A stretch of 64,000 nt of DNA, from NCBI GenBank assembly GCA_050084515.1, contig CM114273.1:28024001-28088000 (forward strand). The letters are read 5' to 3'. Shown piece by piece: positions 51,810-63,998 of the stretch. The stretch is from Blasia pusilla (taxonomy: Eukaryota > Marchantiophyta > Marchantiopsida > Blasiales). A model generated the notes under the pieces. The model ran no database searches and was not told the DNA's origin. It was given only the letters and a program-made list of their open reading frames with translations. Numbering within the stretch: position 1 is the first letter of the stretch; every line of letters begins with the position of its first letter. Position numbers and translations under genes: made by a program.

Positions 51810-53456
51810 CTAGCGATCACATTAGCTGCTCAGAAACTAGCCATGACAGATTTCAGTTGTCCGGTACCACGAATCAATGTTTCAGGAGATCCGGGGATAC
51901 GAGCAAAGCGATCCCGGTTTCAGAAACGAGTACTCTTGCCAATAAAATACCCGGCAAAGCACCGGGTCCCACGGAGAACCTCGCCGAACCCTCGGACGAA
52001 AGTGAGAATGAATGGGCATACTTACACGCATTTCTTCGCTAGTTATGGCAGATCTTTGTCGTAACAGCACGAAAATAGGAAGAAGCGGACAGATTTACTC
52101 GCATTTAACTTACTCGTAGCCTAGATACATTTCGATCAGACGCTGCTCAGATTTCAGTCTAGACGGTAACTTTCAGACAGTCCTCGGTGCCTACAACATC
52201 TTGCGTCTGCGGGAATTCCAAGACGTGTCTAATCCCATACGCAACGTGTAACGTGTAACATATTATATGACCTTCCTGTACAAGGCACGCTGCACGACCG
52301 TGGGAAGTTCCACCTGCCGAATGCGAATTTCCTCACAGTATCACGGTCTTTACGACATCTGTCTCATACGTTTGCACTCCGTCATGCGGATACTGAAGCG
52401 ACGACTCTGATCTAGATTCTGGATGACGATTAAGACAAGAACCACCTCAGTAGAGACTGGTCACAGTCCACCTTATGTCCTGACCTATCCTCCGTGTGTA
52501 ATTCATACTCCATTGAGCGCGTCCATATTTCAAAGGTGCACGCATTCCACTGAAATTGAAAAAAACAATTTCAATGGAACTCAGTCGAATTGCGTTAACA
52601 GGATACTACCAGACTCGTACGATTCCTGTTTCTTTCATACGGCCACATCTTTCAGGTTGTGACAAGAAGTATGTATTGATTAACATCTTCACACAACATA
52701 CGTAGTAAACAATATCCTCAGAGGCGGTGAACTTGAATGTCTTCTCAAGCGTGGAGAAAGTTAGCAGCTTAGCAATGGTTGAAGAGGTTGGTACAAAAAA
52801 AAAAAAAAAAAAACTTTTGTGTCATATTAACTCTGCGGCTGAAAAGCCCAACTGCCAAGTTTCAGTTTAATGCACAACTGTGGGCTCACATGCCTCCGCA
52901 TCTAAGTGTCTTCACGGGCCTGCAGGGTTTCGACATTGCATCTGTAGGACAAATGTTACTAGAGACGCTTCGGAGCTTTGGGAGAGTGATACGCGGCCTT
53001 TTGATTATATTGGTTGAGCTAACTAAGAGTTGACAGGAAGTAGTCTTTGCATCTGGAGTTCATCCCTTTCCGCAGAAACAGAAAGAACTATAACTGAACG
53101 AGACTCACTTGCACATATGACTAAGGATTAGTGCAACACTGCGACAAGCTGAACTAATGAAGCTACCATGTCCTCACAAGCCAGAACTGCGACAAAATTA
53201 AAAGTATTTTCTACATCCCTTCTACTTTCCTCTTGAAACGCGTTTCTATCATCTCTCAGATGTTCACTTCATCGCTAAAACCTTTCACACGTCAAGACAG
53301 AGATCAACATTAAGATTCACGATAGATTCACGAAATTATATAGAAACACTGAACAAAGCAACAATGTTCACTATTTTTTCTCCACTGCCAAAAATTGGAG
53401 TCAGATTTCCTCACATGAAAAGTCAACAAATGTACCATAAAGCATGCGACCATAGC
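51810..53456. other. Intergenic DNA, includes 3' flank of the desaturase
   Basis: No gene supported beyond the weak short frames near 51.85 kb. A run of about 19 A residues lies near 52794-52812. The last few hundred bases should hold the 3' untranslated region of the minus-strand desaturase. Confidence 0.4.
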
Positions 53457-56400
53457 TCAGCCATCCAGCCTTAGATTCAGGCCATGTACTCCAACATTCT
53501 TGAGATGCCGAAAGTGAGCTTTCAGAGCCGCCCAGAACTGCAAGCGAAGAATTTTATTATTATTATTTTGGCCACATCCAGAGTAAATGGGAAGTACTTC
53601 ACTTGACTCGTCACTTTAAAAAAAACCAAGGAACTCCTAGATGGTTCATCTCAAAGTACAAATATATGACGTCCAGACAAAATCCTCACATTTCTCCATC
53701 TTCTATAATCAAATATCGGCACGGATCTAAGTGCGAAGTTCTCACCAATTTGCACTCTCAAACATACAAATTTCTTAGAAGCACATTCTTAGATGGGGAT
53801 GAACTGTCGAGTGGCCACAACATCTACAGTTCTGCGATCTAGAGTTGGCAAACTCTAAGCAGCAACTTTGAAAATTCAAAGGATTACGATACTCACTGAT
53901 GGGTAGGAGACGTAAGGCAGGTTGTACTCCTCACAGGTAGCCTTTACTATGGGTTGGATCTTTGGGTAGTGTACATGGCAAACACTTGGAAAAAGATGGT
54001 GCTCAATCTACAAATAACCCAAAAAAGATTGTGAGAAATTTTAGATTGAGCTCCAAGAGAAAGGCTGTTAATATTCACGAGGTTCCACGGAAAAGCATCT
54101 CTATCAATCCGTATGCTAAAACTCCCCATGGCCACAACAGTGTTACCTGGTGGTTGAGACCTCCGCTGATATGTGTCCAGAAAATTGACTTCGAGCAGAA
54201 ATTGGTTGTAGTTCTCACCTAATTAAAGAAGACAATCACCATTGGTCATATATGTCATTTGTAGTAACATGGCTGGTAGGCTTACATACTATCTATCCTA
54301 CGCAAAGGCAATTATGAACTAACACATGATGAACACATGATAACACACAAATCCAGGAACTAATATACATTTAGAAAAATGAAACAATGTGAATTGCTTC
54401 CACAAACACACAAAGAGTTGTGTTGTAATACTAGGAGGGTTGTTTCTGACTGGGCACCTGCATTTCTGCCCAACCAGCAGGGACTTTCCTAATTCCATTA
54501 TCTGTGTTGACTGTGGGGAAATCTGCATCCCCTACCACATGAGCTACCTGGAACATTAGGGCAAGTGTCCACCCTGCCACTAACTGCAAGAAAAGCAAAA
54601 AAAAAAGTTAAGCAGTATTGCTTAGATGCATAGTTTTACCTTCTGGTAAGAACAAGCAAGGATTGCAGAGATAAACAATTGCCCTATGCGTGCTAGCTTA
54701 CCTTCTCTACAGAGACTATAAATAGTGATCATGGTCCTCAATGAATTGATAAATATAGATGTGGTAGTCACACCTGTGAGAGAAGGTAGAGGCCAACGAA
54801 GGTGGCAACGTTGTATTGACCGAAGATCAAGGGAAGTAAAAACATGTATAGAACATACACAAGTTTTCCTCCCCAGAAGATGCCGAACTCGAGAGGAGTC
54901 ATTCGAGCAATCTTTACTCTGCAAGTGTACCGAATCCAATACCAGTTATCTACATGTATCAGTGACTTGCGTACAGCGAAAACCGGCATGTCAGCACAGA
55001 TAGAGGATTATTAGAAGTCACAACTTCACTGACATAAATCTACTGAGATGTACCTGTTATATTACCTAAAGAAATAGATAAGGCTACCTACAAATGGCTG
55101 TTCAAGGGACAACAGTTTGATCTTGAAGTCAATAAACCAAAGCCAGAGAAGAAACGCACGGGCCAATAGCGCCGCTGAAGTAGGCACTAAAATCATCAAT
55201 AAATACGCTTTTCAAGGCAAGAACACCATAAAGCGCTCCTAGGTAAATATGCTGCAGCCATACATTCCAAAATCCGCCCACAGTAAGAGAAAATTTCTGG
55301 CCACATCTTACCATTTCCTTTCAACCAGTTACTTCCTACATGAAGACATACCCATCACATTGTGGCAATTAATACATGTCAAAGAAAGTTACAAGTTCAA
55401 GACTACTAACAGAAATTTAATGCATACAGACCCACACCACCACAACATTGGCCCATCTCCTCATTGACCAGCAGCTATTATCTTGAAGTGGTGCTTATAG
55501 TAGTTGATGGTCACTCTGACATGTCTTACTTTCACAAGTTTTAGTACTACAAATAGAGCATTTTTCTATGGAACTGTGCGTATCTCGTAAGCATTCAACT
55601 CTTGCTCGACTGAGAAAAGACTCGACTTGCACTAGATACTTGCTCTTGCTAACCTGATACTCGTGAAACCATCTTTGAGGTTGTTGCGAGGTGACACGAC
55701 GCAAGTCTGGGTCCTTAACTCCTGATGAAAGACAGAACAGTAGTTGAGATCCTCCCGGACAAGAATGTGGAGCTTGTACAGCTAACTCAATCAACTCATC
55801 CAGCAACCCAAGCAGCTTCTTTCTTGACGTAGAAAATCCATTTACAGGATGACGCATATAAAAAAAGGAAATGATTGAAGCCATCTTACGGATATCAGGA
55901 TCATAGTGATCAATGTTGGTGAAGGAATGGTGACCAGCCACATGCTGCTGCCTCCACATGAAACTGCACACAAACAGCTTCATTCATGAGTGTTCCGTCA
56001 TTGAAATCAACCGTTCAAGACAAGAGACTAACTGGTGGTGTCCTTTAATGTTGCTCTAATAGTTGAAAATTGGAACACAAAACATATCACTTTCCTATAC
56101 TTTAATCTATTGGATACACTTCGAGAGATACAACACCATGGTTTCCACTAGATTGGCATCACCAAGTGGAAAAATTCAGGTACAGAGTCTAGCAGGTCAG
56201 GTACGAGTGCACCAACCTGCTGGCCCCAACAAAGTCGAGTGTTGCACCCATTATGTAACCAAGAAGGCACGACTGAGTGTAAGACCCTACATTACAGTCA
56301 TTGTTTCAACCTCCAGATCAGACTTTGAACCATGGTACACAATCAGTGAATCACAATTTGAAGTTCCTAGCAGATCAAAATAATTTTATCATCTAATGAA

Positions 56401-57714
56401 TGCACTAGACTGCCTGGCGTGGTCTTCACAAACCTAACAAAAATCTCGCACAATCAGAATTGCAGTTGTAAACAATCTCAAATTCAAAGAAAGCAAATTG
56501 TCAATAACTCACCATGATTGCCATCGTGCATGATAGAGATGCCCACCTCAGCAGCGCAAAATCCCATGATGCTCGCAAGCACCATTGAGACAAGTATATT
56601 CCGGAACCAAAAGAAGCCAAAGAAGTAGCAAAGCAGAAGGGTTCCGAGAATCACGGCTGTCTTCAAAAGCATGTGCGGATGATAACGAGGATTGATCTGG
56701 AAGATAACAATCGCACGTCGACAAGTCGTTAATAAGCGATACGAGAAAAATACATCGTCTGGCTCATGAGAGAATTGAAGCCAGGGAATACAATTGCAAA
56801 CTTCCAACTCTACATTAGCGGACGTTTGTATCCTCAACCTTACGGTCAAGTTACCGCATCGGTACACACGAGACCTTCTGTTTGCGGAAGTAGGATTCCA
56901 CGCGTTGCTTAAGTGTCAGATAAAATTCTTCTTGATCTGCACCAGCGTACTCCAACGACAACGAGTTCCACTTTTCATCTGCGGCACTTCTTTGAAGTTC
57001 GCCAATGCAGAAGTGCGGAAGCATCTTCCTGCAAACCATCGCACATTTCCAAACTTAAGGAGCAAATCAAGAGGGCTCACAACAACCACTAGGTAGGTAA
57101 CATCAGAGGCCTTGTTCGCTCGACTGTGTAACAGTCTCACCAATTTACGCCCCTCGAATGCTATCATGAACATATCTAGAATGAAAGGCAGACGAGTACT
57201 TCATAGCAAGCACCTTATGATTCCCCACAAACCATTATTTCAAGATTACAGTCGGTAAGGGCTTAACCTGACATAGAGGGGATGATAGGAGTCGAACAGT
57301 TGAGTGGAATCTTGCCCAGCCTTCAAGAAAATTAGAGTCCCACCCGGATGGTTCCGAACCCTGCGTACCCAGTAAATGGCATGCACCAATCACACTCTCG
57401 ATCTGGGAAACGCGTCAAGGTCGAGTGACGGAGCTGTAGGACTATGCCTCTTCTGTGCCAAGAGGCCTAAACCCAACACCGAAGCTGAATTGCAAGCATA
57501 TCTAGAAGTCTGGAAGTGGAGCATACCATGCGGTCACGTCGTATACCTTCCCCCATATTACCAACCAGCAATCTTCTGGTGTATTGTGCTTGCTGACTTC
57601 GCTGAGAGAATATTTCTTCATGGGCGTTGTCAGATCCTCGACGGGTTCTCCGTCACGAGTCAGGCAGAAAGAGTCCGACCCGTGCCCCACCGAGTCAGGG
57701 GCGTGCGGAGCCAT
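53457..57714 (-). CDS. Front-end (delta-5 type) fatty-acid desaturase with cytochrome b5 domain, 13 exons, 485 aa
   Basis: Inserts a double bond at the carboxyl-side position of C20 polyunsaturated acyl chains in the ER, towards arachidonate and EPA. Exons: 57714-57527, 57360-57268, 57028-56875, 56696-56513, 56286-56217, 55963-55890, 55721-55654, 55251-55160, 54918-54774, 54583-54458, 54218-54147, 54007-53897, 53537-53457. All are GT..AG with matching phases and no stop or shift. The N-terminus (about 35-110) is cytochrome b5 with the haem motif NHPGG (66-70) and a second haem His at 89. Histidine boxes are HDGNH (202-206), HVAGHH (237-242) and QIEHH (422-426); Gln in place of His in the third box marks front-end desaturases. 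The boxes are split or edged by introns: G207 is divided and QIEHH is cut after Q. Hydrophobic segments lie near 160-200 and 280-360. Length and sequence closely follow the Marchantia polymorpha delta-5 enzyme as I remember it; delta-6 specificity cannot be excluded from sequence alone. Confidence 0.93.
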
Positions 57715-58532
57715 AACTGTCGAGCTTCACCTGGAACTCGATCCTCTGTAGTAATGAAGGTATTCTCCGTTTCAATTTGAGGACGGACAAAAGTACAAAA
57801 TGCTCCTAGGAGTGGCAACGCTCGTCTGAACCGTACTTACAAGCATTGTCTAAGAATTGAATTCCACAGCCTTGACATTCTCCAGACGCAATATGCTCAC
57901 ATTAAACTCTCCAACTTGCACTACTACTCTACACATTCCCTGTCGCAACTGGAACACTAGAAAGAATCTGACCTCAGGCTCAACCGCTGGGAGATGTCGT
58001 CTCCAGTGAGGCCTGCCTCACTCGCATAGAAAATATCTTCGGTTCTTAGACGAGGCGAGGAATCTCGCCTTTCATCGGATCGATTTTCATCACCGGCGTA
58101 CGTCCAGCGGGCTCCAAGCTGGGACGACACCGCGCCCCCTCACCCACCCCTGCCCCCCAAAAAAAATGAGGACAGGACACCGTAGGCTTATCTGGCCGGC
58201 CTTATAGATGCAGCCAGGGACGTCGGCAAGACCCTCTGGAGCTAGTTGTCTTCCAAGCATAGTCGAGTTAGCAACGCTGAGAGGACCCGTCTTAAAGGCA
58301 GAGAATCACCAGAGTTTCGCTGGCCGATCACCGCGGCGTATCCCCTGCAAAAAAGATCAATATTAATAAAAAGTTAATACTGCATTCTACAACGAACTCA
58401 AATCCGTAACAGTGTAGCACGTCAGAGGTTCTGTGTGGCCAGAAAGGTGGCCTGCAAGGCAAACGCCTGATGCACCGTGGTTGTAATTCGCGCACGTCCT
58501 ACGGACTCCCGGCAGCTGTGTAAATAAACCCT
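57715..58532 (-). promoter_or_regulatory. Upstream region of the desaturase gene
   Basis: This GC-rich stretch directly precedes the minus-strand start codon and should hold its promoter and 5' leader. No TATA box could be assigned with confidence. If the small plus-strand frame at 58533 were real, this would be a bidirectional promoter. Confidence 0.4.
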
Positions 58533-58883
58533 ATGCGCAATAATCCAAACGATGCGGTAACCGCGGCTGACAGCGGCCTAAACAGCACGCCGAGTAGGGA
58601 AAGACCTATTTACCATCCGTCTTCGCTCGGCCAAAAATACACCGTCCTCATGCGACGCGCTCGTAAACGCGCGAACTTGGAGTTCGACCCGCTATGTATG
58701 GAGGAGGGGTTGCATCAACTACTTGTAGTTGGCAGCGATGATCACGCATCCCACCATTTTCGCGCCGGAGCTAACTCCGAGAATGAAAGGAGCGTGCCCA
58801 ACATAGATTTCGAGGAAGCTGACTACGAAGTTCCAGAGTCCACTCTACTCCACTCCGTGATTGATCGATGCCTACGCCCATAA
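58533..58883 (+). CDS. Hypothetical 116-aa protein (weak)
   Basis: An ATG-started plus-strand frame of 116 codons ending in TAA lies divergent to the desaturase, with about 820 bases between the start codons. The product has a basic stretch (MRRARKRANLEFDP) followed by an acidic part (NIDFEEADYEVPES). No domain, signal or membrane segment is seen. The region is GC-rich, so chance open frames of this length are not rare, and an antisense frame (58771-59232) overlaps it. I cannot name a function and consider it more likely than not to be non-coding. Confidence 0.2.
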   Translation: MRNNPNDAVTAADSGLNSTPSRERPIYHPSSLGQKYTVLMRRARKRANLEFDPLCMEEGLHQLLVVGSDDHASHHFRAGANSENERSVPNIDFEEADYEVPESTLLHSVIDRCLRP

Positions 58884-59239
58884 TGATTGGATGCCGTCGT
58901 AGGTTCCACAGTTGAGGACCGACCCTTACAAACGCGTGGCAGCAACAACACGTAGTGCAGCCCGTCAATCCCTCCAGCCACCGCAACAACTGCGCGACGA
59001 TATTTCCCCGCGCGGATTTCGCCGCCTCCGTCCATAGCTTTCTTCGTCCATCGCTCCCTTTGTGTCCTCGCGTCACTCGCCAGATCCGTCCTTTCTTGCG
59101 AGAGCGTTGCCCCCACTGTGTCCAGAGCAACCATGGCCAACTGCGGCTATCTGTGACTCGGACTAGCATCGCCGACAACGTGATCTTGCCAAGTGGGTCC
59201 GCCGCCCCACATGTCCGGTCGGAGAAAACCATGGTCAGC
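58884..59239. other. GC-rich spacer
   Basis: No supported gene. The sharp fall to AT-rich DNA near 59235 marks the edge of the retroelement tail. Confidence 0.4.
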
Positions 59240-61380
59240 CTATTATTGGTATGTCAACCTAATATTAAAATCACTGGTATAAATTCCAATGGGGTGATTT
59301 CCATTTTATTATAGTAACAAATATAAAAAAAGTTTTTAAAAAAAAAATCTGAAAAGAGGAGTCAAAAAATGCACATTGGAATACAAAGAGAGAATATATA
59401 ATTTAATAGAAATTGGGATGGAAAACCCATCGGGATACAAAGGAGGGGCCAAAAAACCCGCGGGCCGAAACTGGCCCCGAAGAGACAGACTTGGAATACA
59501 AAAGGAAAATGAAACTAGTCAACATACCCACCAACTCGACGACCAACATGATTAATAGCCTGAAACAAATATGACAAGAATACTAGTGGTTGGTCAGACA
59601 TGAATGGACGACGAGGCGAGCGATCCCCCACCACTTCCGCACAACGTATTAATGCCAAAGCTTGTGCAAGTTGTAAGGCCACTGAGATGCGTTGTCGAAA
59701 ATAAGTAGTGACTATAGAGAGAGAAGGACTTTGGGAAGGGGCAAGGTCATGATTCTTGAGGGAGTGGTGAGCACATGTTTTCAGGAAAGTATCCAAAGAC
59801 ACATGTAAATGACCAAATACTTCCACTACAAAATTAATAAATCCATTAGTCACATGTCTCACACCATAACATAACTTCTTGATTCTTGTTGCGACTTCGG
59901 CCGCCAAATCTTTAGTATATGCCGTTCGACACACGAAGTCAGAACGTATTGGATCAACAACCACCACATCATTTATTGTATGGAATCCACCTCACGACAT
60001 AACAAGAACCACTCTTCAACGAGAGGTTGCTTGTGTAGTTGAAGGTAGGACATCAAGTTGCTCTTGCCCGACGGTGTAACCAGTAGCACGAGCCACCGAT
60101 GCTACGACCTCTCTAATGGTATCATGTGTGGCCATTCATTCTCCACCATGTGCACATCAAAGAATGCTAGAAATTTTGATTCAATGAAAATTCTCAAAGA
60201 TATGCCCTTGAATTCAATGAAGCCCTTCCATAATCATTTGATTGAAAGGGGGTAGAATTGCTTGTGTAGCAAAAGGAAGAACAACTTGTGAAGATCTCAG
60301 TTGTTGTTGGAATAATAGATCCCCCTTCTCTACATGGGCAACATGATCCATTAAGATAGGTGTATCTCTTACGAGAAAATTTTGAACTCATACTTGGTGC
60401 TACTAATGCCCAACTCCCCCAAAAAATTGTTGGAGCATATGCGACTATGGAGGAAAGCCCCACCCTTACACAAGAAATAGGCAAGATATCTTGTCATGAA
60501 GCCAAGAAACCATCTTGTGCCTCAAATGTACTCGGGCTAAGAAGTTTACCAAAAATTGCCAAGATAGATTGAAGCATCAAAAGGGGCCAACCGGTGTAAG
60601 AACGCTGAAGTGAGAGGACAAGTGCGAAGAATCTAGGAGGGACATCGTAGAAAACATTGGGCGAGAATCCCATAAGCCATTTGGGGATCCCTTAGATGAG
60701 GTAACAAATGAAGTCATTCTATGTCTTTCAAAAGAGCCTCATCCAAGAACTTGGAGACATAGTCGATGAAGCCAATTGAGACCCCAATAACTTGAAATCC
60801 TTCAATGCACATAAGAAAATCAAGAGCAGGCGGGATGAATGTTGAGGGAAGGCATGAAGGAGACCATACCCAAAATTTACTAGGTTGGACTCTAAGGTAT
60901 AAGTTGGAACTCCTACAAAAGAAGGACCTATCATATGGGTATCATCAACAATAGAAGGGAAAATACAAGATGGAAGTGCTTGGGTAGATGCTTGAAGGTC
61001 ACAAAAATATGCAATGGCAAAGAGTGAGTCACCCATTGGATCACCTTGACGTATGCCACAAGTTGATTAGAGAATATTATATTCTTCGGAAGTAGCATGA
61101 TGAGAATAAATAATGGGTGTATCATAGGCATAGATTTAGCGGAAAAATGGAATCAGACTCACAAGTTATCTTCCTGTATAGCGTAAGAAAGACACAAGAA
61201 CAAGAAACTGAATTGAATGTGTTAACCACATCAACTTGAATTGCAATCCACTCTATATGAATATCAAGAGTGGAGTGAATCCCATGCACCACAATCTTAT
61301 AACCCCCAAGGGGTTGCCAACAATCTTCCCCATAAAGCCTCCTTTGTGTTTGGATGGGGTGAGACACCACGATGAGCCCC
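59240..61380 (-). mobile_element. Non-LTR (LINE-type) reverse transcriptase relic
   Basis: On the minus strand, broken frames follow the order of a LINE-type reverse transcriptase. GGYKIVVHGIHSTLD and WIAIQVDVVNTFNSVS (about 61300-61200) carry the first catalytic Asp motif. GDSLFAIAYF follows, then SCIFPSIVDDTHMIGPS (about 61036-60920), where VDD stands for the usual YxDD. Next come VIGVSIGFIDYVSKFLDEAL in a shifted frame, then PQMAYGILAQCF, then AYAPTIFWGSWALVAPSM. The closing segment is TYFRQRISVALQLAQAL, with TAG or TAA near 59515. A 3' tail follows with gtttcggcccgcgggtttttt and A/T-rich runs to about 59240. At least three frameshifts and several stops make it dead. The region between the first Asp motif and GDSLF is shorter than expected, suggesting deletion. 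Confidence 0.7.
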
Positions 61381-63500
61381 GTGGTTGATCCAATAATTCC
61401 TGAAATTAGACCGCTCTATCTTCAACAATTGAGAAATCTTCTTTCTTAAGAACTCAAGGGAGAGCAATGATGCACCAATGTAGGTGTACGCATTAAGGAC
61501 ATGATTTTGTACAACTGCCATACTTATAGCATTCTGCTTTGCTCGATGCAAGACAAGTCCAAGTATATGATTGACCATACCTTTAGGTCATTCAACCAAG
61601 GTTCATAACTTGGAACCTTCGTGGAAGGATGACCATTGGGCATCAACTCACACTTAGGCTTGAGAATTTGCTCCTTACAAGCAGATACATCTCGTGCCCT
61701 CAAGTCGCGCGTGAGATCACGCTTGGTACTACTTCGCCGTTCTCCTATTGCCATTGGATTCCAGAGGAAACAATCACAATTTAGATAAGTACTTGCTAAT
61801 TCAAGTTAATAACAAACAAAACGTACAACAGGAGAACTTTGAGAACCCATATCTATTATAATGTATTACCTGCAAAAGTACCACTAGGGATGGTTGCAGC
61901 CTCTGTAGAACTTGGCGTAGTACAAGACTGTGTTCTACTGGGAAATCCTAGGTACCTTTCGTCCTCTATGCTTGTAGTTTGTACATGCGTTGGTGGACGA
62001 GATGGATGTGGGAACAATGCCCCGCCCTACAAGAGACCATGGATATAAGTAGCATAATATAAAAACTCATACATGACCTTCTCATACTATAGTGCATAAG
62101 TGAAAGGTTCACATCTACCCAAGATGGTTGTTGAGATATATGAGCATTTGTTGGCCATGCTTGCTGAGGTTGAGCATTTATAGGCCACGTTGGTAATGGT
62201 AATTCCATCACCATAGGAAGCCACCAAGGAATTCCACTTTGAGACCAAGGTGGAGGAGGGAATGTTCCTTTCTGTGGGGTGGCTTGTGATGTAGAACCTT
62301 CATATCCCTGCAATTGCAAACATGGAATCTTAATCATTTGTTTCTTGTGAAGTGATATATGATGATAAAAAAAAAAATTCCAACATAGAGATGAATGGCT
62401 CCTTGAAATAGTGGATATGTACCTTGTCTAGTGGAGTTGATTTTTTTTCCCATGTTTTGGTTGTTGTGTTTCTGGTCTTGGGGGGTCGGAGCTCTCTCCC
62501 TTTGTTGTACCCTACACAACATTCCATAATCACAAAAAATTAACAAGCAAATTCAAATCCACAATCTTCAAATAGAATAGTTTATTTCAAGAGTTGGTTG
62601 GAATCCAATTGCCCTCTCATCCTCTAGCCATGCCTCATTGTCATCATCATCGGAGGCGTAATGTCCCATCCGAGCAACAAAGGAACTGTCTTGTACTTTT
62701 GCTTTGCCCGCCAATCTTGAGTTGCGCCTTGGGAGGAGAATAGAATCCAAAGAGCACATTGCCTCCTTCCTCTTGTGAATTGTTGGCACCTTAAACCTTA
62801 CAAAAAAGATAAGTAAGAGCAAGGGGCCTAAAACTTGCAATACACGAACTAAAATGCAGAAGCATTTTATCTTTCCATCAATATTTACAACAAGCGCTAC
62901 ATGTACATGTCTGAACTTAATGGGCAAAAAATGATTATAGTGTCTTACCAATCTGTCAATCTAGCAAACAAGAGTGCTTCTCGTGCCTTTCTCTCCCTCA
63001 CATTACGAGCTCATTGTTCCTTATAAGGGTTTGGAGCAGACCCTGAACTCGGGGAATTATTAACCTCTAGATTTGGTGTCGTATTAGCAGATATACAAAC
63101 ATGTTCTCCACTAACGTGAGGAGAGGACTCACGTGCATACTTTCCCTGGCTAAATTCACCTTCAAATCCACCCCCACTAGGTGAACTTGGGAGTGGTTCC
63201 CGTAAGCCATCTTTTAAATCGCTGTAATGTCCAATTGTATGCACTAGTATTTCACTTCTCTTGTTTGTTTCCCCATCCTTCGACTCCCCTATTGCATCAC
63301 AAAGGCCTTCAGTGTAGATCATAGCCTCTAGAGATCGTCGATCTCCAAGATCCTTGCACTTCATGATACCACTCATATTGCCACCACCTCCTCTCCCACT
63401 TGGAAATCTGGCTTTGATATCATAACAATCTAAGCCACAATGCCTATCAACACGAAACAAAACAAACCTGCAAAGGATCTTCAAAGGAGGCACTTATACA
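61381..63500 (-). other. Transposon-derived sequence (minus strand), identity unclear
   Basis: Several minus-strand stretches look like real but broken protein. From 61754 and then in a shifted frame: GHPSTKVPSYEPWLNDLKVW, LDLSCIEQSRML and VVQNHVLNAYTYIGASLLSL. At 62337-61966: a Pro/Trp/Gln-rich piece (PPPWSQSGIPWWLP). At 62840-62570: SLDSILLPRRNSRLAGK and HYASDDDDNEAWLEDE. At 63493-63011: a Gly/Ser-rich piece (PSSPSGGGFEGEFSQGKYAR). LPRRNSRLAGK-type basic tails and acidic runs occur in plant transposon proteins. These may be exons of the second gene of the CACTA-like element whose transposase ends at 63618, into which the reverse transcriptase relic was inserted. Confidence 0.4.
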
Positions 63501-63617
63501 ATGAATATCAAACAATAAAATATGCACATGGTAAATTCCGCATGGTCAAATAACACTAGAGATGCAAGAATTCATTACTCAATGGTCCATAGTCTGGTCC
63601 CTTGCAAACCAAATAGT

Positions 63618-63998
63618 TTACTCCCAACCCCCTTCATCCTCCTCTGAATCTAGATCCTCAAGGACAATTTCAAGCTCGTCTGAAACATGGATAATAGGGA
63701 CATGTTGAACATCTCCTCGAGCTGCAATAAGCTCAGATTGTGTCAACTCCCTTGATCCAAGAGCATTGGTCACTCGTAACCCTCCAGGATCTGATAGAGG
63801 CATCTGGAGACTAGGAATTTCATTCAATGGTATACCCCATGCTCTTTCATTATCTCCAAAAAAAACTCGATGAGATCTAGCTTCCTTCTTTAAGACTATT
63901 CTCCACCCATCACCCTCATGGCAGTCATCATAAAATACCTGCTCAACTTGGGATGGAAACACAAATGGCTGGTGGTTAAGAGGGGCACATGATTTCAA
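63618..63998 (-). pseudogene. CACTA (En/Spm)-type transposase C-terminus, DUF4216-like (partial at window edge)
   Basis: The minus-strand product entering from the right edge reads PFVFPSQVEQVFYDDCHEGD and then GWRIVLKKEARS, ending with an acidic tail (DELEIVLEDLDSEEDEGG) before the stop at 63618. F(V/I)xxSQVEQVFYxxD followed by GWxVVLK is the end of the DUF4216 region found at the C-terminus of TNP2-type transposases of CACTA elements. The catalytic part would lie beyond the window, so whether the copy is intact cannot be judged. Other transposon-like frames on the same strand follow downstream. Confidence 0.5.

Noticed and set aside
55495-55983. A 162-codon minus-strand frame that looks like an independent gene.
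   Set aside because: It is desaturase exon 6, the stop-free intron 6, exon 7 and part of intron 7 read through. The intron borders are clear, and the conserved protein lacks the intervening residues.
58771-59232. Minus-strand frame of 153 codons.
   Set aside because: GC-rich chance frame in the spacer between the desaturase and the retroelement, with no motif and no splice context.
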